Made by a program: the position numbers and the translations under genes
Assembly (NCBI GenBank): GCA_016192135.1
Contig: JACPUR010000017.1
Span: 124,001 to 188,000, forward strand
Length of the DNA stretch: 64,000 nucleotides
Origin: Candidatus Tectomicrobia bacterium
GTDB taxonomy: Bacteria > UBA8248
Direction of reading: 5' to 3'
Part shown: in pieces, positions 58,630 to 64,000 of the stretch
Layout: each line of letters begins with the position of its first letter
Numbering within the stretch: the first letter of the stretch is position 1
The notes under the pieces: generated by a model
Database searches by the model: none
The model's input: the letters and a program-made list of their open reading frames with translations, nothing else
What the model was told of the DNA's origin: nothing

Positions 58630-59060
58630 CCCCGCCTCCGGCCGGACGCCCGGCGGTCGCTCAGGTTGGTGAGGATCATCATCATCACGCCCACGACCAC
58701 CATGTAGACGCCCACGTCGAAGAGGAAGGCCGAGAAGAGCTCCACCTGGCCCACGAAGGGGAGGCCGAACTCGTAGACCGAGCTCTTCAGGAAGGCCCCC
58801 TTGAGCATGCCGAAGAAGCCCACCCCCGTCGCGAGGGCGAGGCCGCTCGCGAGAATCTTGTCCCAAGGCCATTGGAAGCGGCGCCATCCCTCGGTCGCGC
58901 CGAAGGCCACCCACTGGAGCACCAGCCCCACCCCCGTCATCAGCCCCGCGATGAAGCCGCCGCCCGGCTGGTTGTGCCCGTAGAGCAGGAGGAAGATCGA
59001 GAAGATGAGCGTCAGGTGGAGCACGATCGGGGCGACCGTCCACAGGATCAGCGATCTCAT
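58626..59060 (-). CDS. mrpB: Mrp Na+/H+ antiporter subunit B
   Basis: A 144-residue protein with four helices; [20 protein letters not shown] is the MnhB/MbhH signature, followed by [14 protein letters not shown] separate gene here, whereas some species fuse this part to MrpA. Start at 59060, overlapping mrpA by four bases. Confidence 0.93.
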   Translation of the reverse strand: MRSLILWTVAPIVLHLTLIFSIFLLLYGHNQPGGGFIAGLMTGVGLVLQWVAFGATEGWRRFQWPWDKILASGLALATGVGFFGMLKGAFLKSSVYEFGLPFVGQVELFSAFLFDVGVYMVVVGVMMMILTNLSDRRASGRRRG

Positions 59061-61387
59061 TTCATCTCCCCCGCCAGCCGGATCATGGCGTAGATGGCGA
59101 TGCCGGCGATGGCCAGCACGGTGATCTCCCCCAGGGTGTCGTAGCCGCGGTAGTCCACGATGATGGCGTTGACGACGTTCTTGAAGCCCGCGACGGGCTT
59201 GCTGGTCCGCATGAAGTAGTCGGCGATGGTCCGCACCTGATGGCCGTTCATGGCGAGCGCCATGACGGCCGCGGCCGCCGTCCCCAGGCCCAGCGCGATG
59301 GCCCAGTCGCGGGCCTTCCGCCCCGCCCCGCGGGCGCCGGGCGCAAGCTCGGGGAGCGACCGGAAGACGATGAGGAAGAGGATGACCGAGGCCGACTCGA
59401 TCATGATCTGGGTCAGGGCGAGGTCGGGGGCCTTGAGGAGCAGGTAGAGGGCCGAGATGGCGTAGCCCGCCCCCCCCAGCGCCAGGATGGCCGGGATGCG
59501 CTGCGTGAAGAGCGCCGTCGCGAAGGCGAGCGCCGCGATGAGCGGGCAGAGCAGCCAGGGGAGGAACCCCGCCGGCTCGTAGGCCGGAAAGAGGCCCTCC
59601 CCCCAAGGAAGCTGGGGGGCGAGGAGCAGGAGGATGGCGGCGGGCGCCACCATCGTCCAGCGGAGGTAGCGGCGCAGGTTGCCGTCCTGGAGGAGGGTGA
59701 GGAGGCCCCAGGTGCGCTCCCGCGCCCACCGGAGAGAGCCGTCGTAGGCCTTGTCCGGCCCGGGCCCCCGGCGCCACAGGGCCGCGGCGGCGTCGAGGGC
59801 GGGCGCCACCTTCGCGAACCCCGCGTAGAGTCCCGCCCCCGCGATCAAGGTCACCATGGACATGAGGAGCGGCAGGTTCACCCCGTGCCAGAGGGCGAGG
59901 CGGAGCGGGAGGGGCTCCGTCCCGCCCAGGGTGGCCGCGGCGGCCGGGGCGGCGATCGGCTCCACCAGGCCCGGGGCCACTCCCAGGAGGAACGCCCCGG
60001 CCGCCAGCAGGGCCGGGGCGAGGAGCATCCCTCTCGGGGGGTCGTGCGGGTGCTTGGGCGGGCGGCCCCCCCCTTGCTGCCAGAAGGTCCCTCCCAGGAA
60101 GCGAAGGTGGTAGAGCGCCGTCACGATCCCCGCCCCGAGCGTGAGCCAGGGCCAGAAGGTCCCCCACGCCCCCGGCCCGCCCGGGTGGAGGCTCGCCTCG
60201 TAGAGCATCTCCTTGGTGAGGAAGCCTCCGAGGGGAGGGACGCCGATCAGGCTCAGGGCCGCAAGGAGCGTGAGGATGTGGGTGAGGGGCATGGCCCTGG
60301 CCAGCCCGCTCAGCAGGCGGATGTCGCGCGTGCCGGATTCATGGTCGATGATCCCCACCGCCATGAACATGGCCGCCTTGGCGGCCGCGTGGTTGTAGAG
60401 GTGAAGGGTCGCGCCGATGACGCCCGTCTCCCCGCCGTAGCCCAGGAAGGTCACGATGAGGCCCAGCTGGCTGATGGTGCCGTAGGCGAGGATGGCCTTG
60501 AGGTCGTTGGCCCGGAGCGAGAGGAGGCCCCCCGCGATCATGGTCGTCATGCCCAGGGCCGTCACCGCGTAGCCCCAGAGGGGGTGGCCTCCCAGCAGGG
60601 GGTAGAGCCGCATGAGGAGGAAGATGCCCGCCTTCACCATGGTGGCCGAGTGCAGGAAGGCGCTGATGGGGGTGGGCGCCTCCATGGCGTTGGGGAGCCA
60701 GACGTGGAAGGGCCACTGGGCGCTCTTCGAGGCCGCCCCGATCAGGATGAGGACGAAGGCCGCCGACGAGACGGCCCCGGCCGCCCCCGGGCCGGCCAGC
60801 AGCGCCGAGATGCGCCACTCCCCCGTGGCCTGGCCGACGAGGAGGAAGCCGCCCAGCATGGCGAGCCCCCCGCCCCCGGTGATGAGCATGGCCTTCTGCG
60901 CCCCGTAGACCGAGGCTTCCCGGTCGTGCCAGTAGCCGATGAGGAAGTAGGAGGTGATGCTGGTCAGCTCCCAGAAGACGAAGAGCCCGATCAGGTGGTC
61001 CGAGAAGACCACCCCCAGCATGGAACCCATGAAGGCGATGAGGAAGGCGTAGTAGCGGCCCAGGGCCTCATCGTGGCGCATGTACCAGTGGGAATAGAGG
61101 ACGATGAGGGCCCCCATCCCCGCCACGAGGAAGCCCCACATCAGGCTCAGCCCGTCCACCCGGAAGGCCAGCTCCACGTTCGCGTCCCGAAGCCAGGGGA
61201 GGACGAAGTGCAGGGGCTTCATCCCCCCCGCCCGCCAGGCGGCGTGGAGGCCGAAGACGGCGTAGAGGCTCGCCAGGGGGGCGGCCATGGCGATCCAGGC
61301 CGCCCCGCGGCGGAGGCGCCTCACGAAGAGGGGCACGGCCAGGGCCGCGAGGAAGGGAAAGAAGACGGCGATCAGGATGGCAGTCAA
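59057..61387 (-). CDS. mrpA: Mrp Na+/H+ antiporter subunit A
   Basis: A 776-residue protein, the largest Mrp subunit, with about 20 helices. The N-terminal two thirds are NuoL-like ([63 protein letters not shown]), and the C-terminal part carries the MrpA-specific domains ([24 protein letters not shown] and the final [24 protein letters not shown]). I chose TTG at 61387 behind AGAGG because it starts the first helix ([15 protein letters not shown]); upstream ATG codons lie in non-membrane sequence. First gene of the operon mrpABCDEFG, which exports Na+ (and Li+) for protons and supports alkaline pH homeostasis. Confidence 0.94.
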   Translation of the reverse strand: MTAILIAVFFPFLAALAVPLFVRRLRRGAAWIAMAAPLASLYAVFGLHAAWRAGGMKPLHFVLPWLRDANVELAFRVDGLSLMWGFLVAGMGALIVLYSHWYMRHDEALGRYYAFLIAFMGSMLGVVFSDHLIGLFVFWELTSITSYFLIGYWHDREASVYGAQKAMLITGGGGLAMLGGFLLVGQATGEWRISALLAGPGAAGAVSSAAFVLILIGAASKSAQWPFHVWLPNAMEAPTPISAFLHSATMVKAGIFLLMRLYPLLGGHPLWGYAVTALGMTTMIAGGLLSLRANDLKAILAYGTISQLGLIVTFLGYGGETGVIGATLHLYNHAAAKAAMFMAVGIIDHESGTRDIRLLSGLARAMPLTHILTLLAALSLIGVPPLGGFLTKEMLYEASLHPGGPGAWGTFWPWLTLGAGIVTALYHLRFLGGTFWQQGGGRPPKHPHDPPRGMLLAPALLAAGAFLLGVAPGLVEPIAAPAAAATLGGTEPLPLRLALWHGVNLPLLMSMVTLIAGAGLYAGFAKVAPALDAAAALWRRGPGPDKAYDGSLRWARERTWGLLTLLQDGNLRRYLRWTMVAPAAILLLLAPQLPWGEGLFPAYEPAGFLPWLLCPLIAALAFATALFTQRIPAILALGGAGYAISALYLLLKAPDLALTQIMIESASVILFLIVFRSLPELAPGARGAGRKARDWAIALGLGTAAAAVMALAMNGHQVRTIADYFMRTSKPVAGFKNVVNAIIVDYRGYDTLGEITVLAIAGIAIYAMIRLAGEMK

Positions 61388-61514
61388 AAGCTCGCCTCTT
61401 GGGCCGGGCCAAGGTCCAGTCGTGCGCGGGACATTTGCAGAATTTTTACATATAAAGGGCGCTCCGGCAAGGTTTTGGCCCGGCGCAGGCCCGGAATGAC
61501 ATCGGGAGGTTGCG

Positions 61515-62291
61515 ATGGCCGACACGACCTACGCCATCCACGCCCTCTGCCAGGGCTGGCGGGAGTGCGACGCCTCGCTCCTCCTCTACCTGGCCGACGC
61601 GGGCCGCAAGGCCCGGCTCCCCTACTTCTTCTGGCTCCTCGTGCCCGAAGGCCCGGCTCAAAGGCCCATCCTCGTGGACGCGGGCTTCACCGAGGGCCAG
61701 GCCCATGCCCGCTACCAGAACTTCCGGGACTACCGCCGCCACCGCGACCTCCTCGCCCCCTTCGGCCTCGAGCCGCGGGACGTCGAGACCGTCCTCCTGA
61801 CCCACCTCCACTGGGACCACTTCGGCGCGGCCCGCCTCTTCCCCGCGGCCGCGTTCCATCTCCAGCGCCGGGAGCTCGGCTTCTGGCGCGGCCCGGCCGG
61901 GGAGCACGCCTTCCTCCGCCACTACGCGGCCGATTTGGAGGACACCGCCTGGCTCGAAGCCGAGGGCCGGCTCCATCTCCTGGACGGCGACGCCGACGTC
62001 GCCCCCGGCCTGAGCCTCCACCTCGTGGGGGGCCACACCCCCGGCCTCCAGGCCGTGCGCGTCCGCACCCGGGAGGGGTGGGCCGTCCTCGCCGGGGACG
62101 CCGCCTACGTCCGCCGCAGCCTCGAATCCATGATCCCGCCGGGCATCCACGTGAGGGTGGACGAGTGCCTCGACGCCCTCGACCGCGTCAAGGCCCTGGC
62201 CGGCGAGCCCTCCCTCATCTTCCCCGGCCACGATTGGGAGATGGTGGAGCGGTACGAGGAAACCGCGCCGGGGGTGAGGCGGCTGGCCTAG
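61515..62291 (+). CDS. MBL-fold metallo-hydrolase, AHL-lactonase-like
   Basis: A 258-residue metallo-beta-lactamase-fold protein: VLLTHLHWDHFGAARLFP gives HxHxDH, GGHTPGLQAV the next His, LAGDAAYV the bridging Asp and FPGHDWEMV the last His. The layout (no signal peptide, about 250 residues, Trp in HLHWDH) suits N-acyl-homoserine lactonases and their relatives, but related sequences also serve other lactones. GGAGG precedes the ATG. Divergent from the mrp operon. Confidence 0.87.
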   Translation: MADTTYAIHALCQGWRECDASLLLYLADAGRKARLPYFFWLLVPEGPAQRPILVDAGFTEGQAHARYQNFRDYRRHRDLLAPFGLEPRDVETVLLTHLHWDHFGAARLFPAAAFHLQRRELGFWRGPAGEHAFLRHYAADLEDTAWLEAEGRLHLLDGDADVAPGLSLHLVGGHTPGLQAVRVRTREGWAVLAGDAAYVRRSLESMIPPGIHVRVDECLDALDRVKALAGEPSLIFPGHDWEMVERYEETAPGVRRLA

Positions 62292-62522
62292 CTCCGATTT
62301 CGGCGTCAAAAGGCGAAAGATTTAAGATAGAATGGTGAAACGTTCCCGCTGGGGCCGCCCTGGAGGTGCAAGATGATTCCGCGGGGGAGGGTGCGCGGCC
62401 GTTCGCCAGCGGGGCACTATGCGCCCGCGTCCCGCCCGCCCCCCCCGCGCGGGGCCCCTACCTGAGGCGGCGCTCCGCAAGGACCGTCCCTCGATTTCCC
62501 GCCAGCCCATGGGAGGCCGCAG

Positions 62523-63698
62523 ATGCACGCAAGCGGGGGTATCCTCGAGAACTGGATCTTCCAGCTCACCTTGATCCTGATCGCCTCGCGCGTCGGGGCC
62601 GTCGCGGTCGAGCGGGTCAAGATGAGCGCCGTCATCGGGGAGATCGGGGTGGGCATCATCCTGGGGGCGAGCATCCTGGGGGTGCTCCACCCGAACGAGT
62701 TCCTCCAGCGGATCTCCACGATGGGGGTCATCTTCATGATCTTCCTCGTGGGGCTGGAGACCAAGCTCGACCACATCCTCCGCGTCGGCAAGATGGCCCT
62801 GGTCGTCGCGCTGGCGGGCGTGGCGGTGCCCTTCGCCCTGGGCTACGGCTTCGGCGCGCTGGCGGGCTACGACTGGAAGACCTCGATGTTCTTCGGCGCC
62901 ATCATGACGGCCACCAGCGTGGCCATCACGGCGCGGGTGTTCATGGACATGGGCGTGGTCCGCTCGGGGGTGAGCCAGACCATCCTCGCGGCGGCCGTCA
63001 TCGACGACGTGGTGGGGCTCATCGTGCTCACCCTGGTGCTCGCCCTGACGGGGACGAGTGGGCGCCCCCTATGGGTGGACTTCGGCCTCATCCTGGGCTT
63101 CCTCGCGCTCGTGGTGCCCGCCTTCTGGTGGGGCGTCCTGCGGGCCCACGCCTGGCTCAAGAGCCACACGGGCGAGCGCATGCTCCTCCCCTTCGCCTTC
63201 AGCGCCCTGTTCCTCCTCAGCTTCCTGGCCGAGGAGGTGGGGCTCGCCGCCATCGTGGGCGCCTTCCTCATCGGGATGATGCTGGCCTCGACCCCCGACC
63301 ACATGTTCTTCCTGACCGGGGTGAACCCGGTGAACGTCCTGCTGGCCCCGGCCTTCTTCGTGGTGGCCGGGATCCAGGTGAACATGGGCGCCATGATGAC
63401 CGCCTTCGGCTTCACCCTGGTCTTCTTCGCCCTGGCGGTGCTGGGCAAGATCGGGGGCTGCGGCCTGAGCGCCCTGTGCCTGGGGGCCAACTGGCGGAAG
63501 AGCCTCCTCATCGGCGCGGGCATGATCCCCCGCGGGGAGGTGGGGCTCATCGTCGCCCTCATCGGCAAGCAGGCGAAGCTCCTCGATGACGCCGCCTTCA
63601 CGGCCGCCGCCATGATGGCGGTCCTCACCACCCTCATCGCCCCCCTGCTCCTCAAGCCCATGGCCGGCGCCTGGCCCGACGAGATGAAGGAGGCATGA
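62523..63698 (+). CDS. CPA2-family cation:proton antiporter, no RCK domain
   Basis: A 391-residue membrane protein with about 12 helices: VKMSAVIGEIGVGIILGASIL, FLVGLETKLDHIL and the core SQTILAAAVIDDVVGLIVLTLV with the IDD motif (two Asp residues that bind cations in NapA/CPA2 antiporters), then MIPRGEVGLIVALIG near the end. It exchanges Na+ or K+ for H+. Unlike the antiporter encoded at 529-2292 it lacks an RCK domain. It overlaps the CBS-domain gene by four bases (ATGA), so the CBS protein probably regulates it. Confidence 0.92.
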   Translation: MHASGGILENWIFQLTLILIASRVGAVAVERVKMSAVIGEIGVGIILGASILGVLHPNEFLQRISTMGVIFMIFLVGLETKLDHILRVGKMALVVALAGVAVPFALGYGFGALAGYDWKTSMFFGAIMTATSVAITARVFMDMGVVRSGVSQTILAAAVIDDVVGLIVLTLVLALTGTSGRPLWVDFGLILGFLALVVPAFWWGVLRAHAWLKSHTGERMLLPFAFSALFLLSFLAEEVGLAAIVGAFLIGMMLASTPDHMFFLTGVNPVNVLLAPAFFVVAGIQVNMGAMMTAFGFTLVFFALAVLGKIGGCGLSALCLGANWRKSLLIGAGMIPRGEVGLIVALIGKQAKLLDDAAFTAAAMMAVLTTLIAPLLLKPMAGAWPDEMKEA

Positions 63699-64000
63699 CC
63701 ATGCTGGTCGGAGACGCCTGCAAGACCTTCACCCCGCAGACGGAGACCGCCTCCGCCGACTCCTCCATCGAGGACCTCATCCGGGCCGTCGCCCGCGACC
63801 GGGGCACCCGCTACCTCCACATCGTGGACGGCGAGGGCAAGCTCCTCGGCATCGTCGGCGTGCGCGAGCTCATGCGGGTGGTGGGGAGCCAGCACATCAA
63901 CCGGGACATCCGCGTGGCCCTCGCCTTCGCCCGCGCCCAGACCGCGCGCGACATCATGCGCGAGGCCATCTCCGTGCGGACGGACGACACCGTCGAGAAG
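63695..64000 (+). CDS. CBS-domain protein, 5' part (cut by the window end)
   Basis: An open frame of 102 codons from the ATG at 63695 to the window end, encoding one CBS motif (IVDGEGKLLGIVGVRELMRVV) and the beginning of a second (TARDIMREAISVRTDDTVEK). CBS pairs bind adenine nucleotides and gate transporters and enzymes. Its start overlaps the stop of the antiporter gene, so it is likely its regulatory partner. The remainder is outside the window. Confidence 0.85.
   Translation, partial: MTMLVGDACKTFTPQTETASADSSIEDLIRAVARDRGTRYLHIVDGEGKLLGIVGVRELMRVVGSQHINRDIRVALAFARAQTARDIMREAISVRTDDTVEK

Noticed and set aside
59240-62338. Reading frame of over 1000 codons on the plus strand opposite mrpA and beyond
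   Set aside because: It is the antisense shadow of GC-rich coding DNA: composition is dominated by Arg, Gly, Glu, Ala and Pro, with no motif, while the minus strand carries clear Mrp subunits.

Overview
The window is 64 kb of very GC-rich DNA from a diderm bacterium. A TonB-dependent outer-membrane receptor, a TonB protein and several lipoproteins show the outer membrane. Luciferase-like and PPOX-fold oxidoreductases of F420-type families, many DMT-family permeases, 2-hydroxyacid dehydrogenases and dispersed palindromic repeats fit an uncultivated soil or marine lineage of the Tectomicrobia/Rokubacteria/Deltaproteobacteria-like kind. That placement is inference from gene content, not a phylogeny.

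Region 1 (1-13.6 kb, minus strand): a KefB-type antiporter and a DUF7676-like protein, then a long cobalamin-uptake operon. Read in the direction of transcription it has two tandem cobalamin riboswitches, a BtuB-like receptor, a BtuF-like binding protein, a lipoprotein fused to an ECF S-component-like membrane domain, a single-chain double ATPase (EcfA-EcfA'), an EcfT permease, a beta-propeller lipoprotein and TonB. Most genes overlap or touch. The operon would carry B12 from the outer membrane to the cytoplasm with an ECF transporter in place of BtuCD.

Region 2 (14.1-27.3 kb): an M29 aminopeptidase, a small membrane protein and tRNA-Val(TAC). An 11.4-kb genomic island follows, bounded by a perfect 36-bp direct repeat of the tRNA 3' end. 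It has a truncated tyrosine integrase next to the tRNA and visibly lower GC. Its cargo is four stand-alone receiver-domain proteins around a tightly coupled operon: a 948-residue fusion of a D-2-hydroxyacid dehydrogenase with a ThDP-dependent acetolactate-synthase-like enzyme, a family-5 solute-binding protein without permease genes, a hybrid sensor kinase (sensor-HAMP-GAF-HisKA-HATPase-REC) and an EamA permease. It looks like a combined sensing, metabolism and transport module. This is my main candidate for something undescribed.

Region 3 (27.6-53.3 kb): ordinary but mosaic chromosome. It holds an M48 lipoprotein protease, an SDR without the usual catalytic residues, DMT permeases, PilZ proteins, CapA, F420-type oxidoreductases, two 2-hydroxyacid dehydrogenases, OsmC, rhodanese, ferredoxin, DUF429, a DUF6282-like hydrolase, a DsrE-like protein, a D-threonine-aldolase-type enzyme, a cyclase-family hydrolase, RidA, Ada, a diguanylate cyclase and an alpha/beta hydrolase. 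Three families of dispersed palindromic repeats fill most intergenic gaps. Two isolated AT-rich genes (37.7-38.6 kb and 44.5-45.5 kb) are clear foreign insertions.

Region 4 (53.5-64 kb): a cyclic-nucleotide-binding protein, an NtrC-like response regulator that lacks GAFTGA, a complete seven-gene Mrp Na+/H+ antiporter operon (A to G, minus strand), an MBL-fold lactonase-like enzyme, a second CPA2 antiporter and the start of a CBS-domain protein, cut by the window end.
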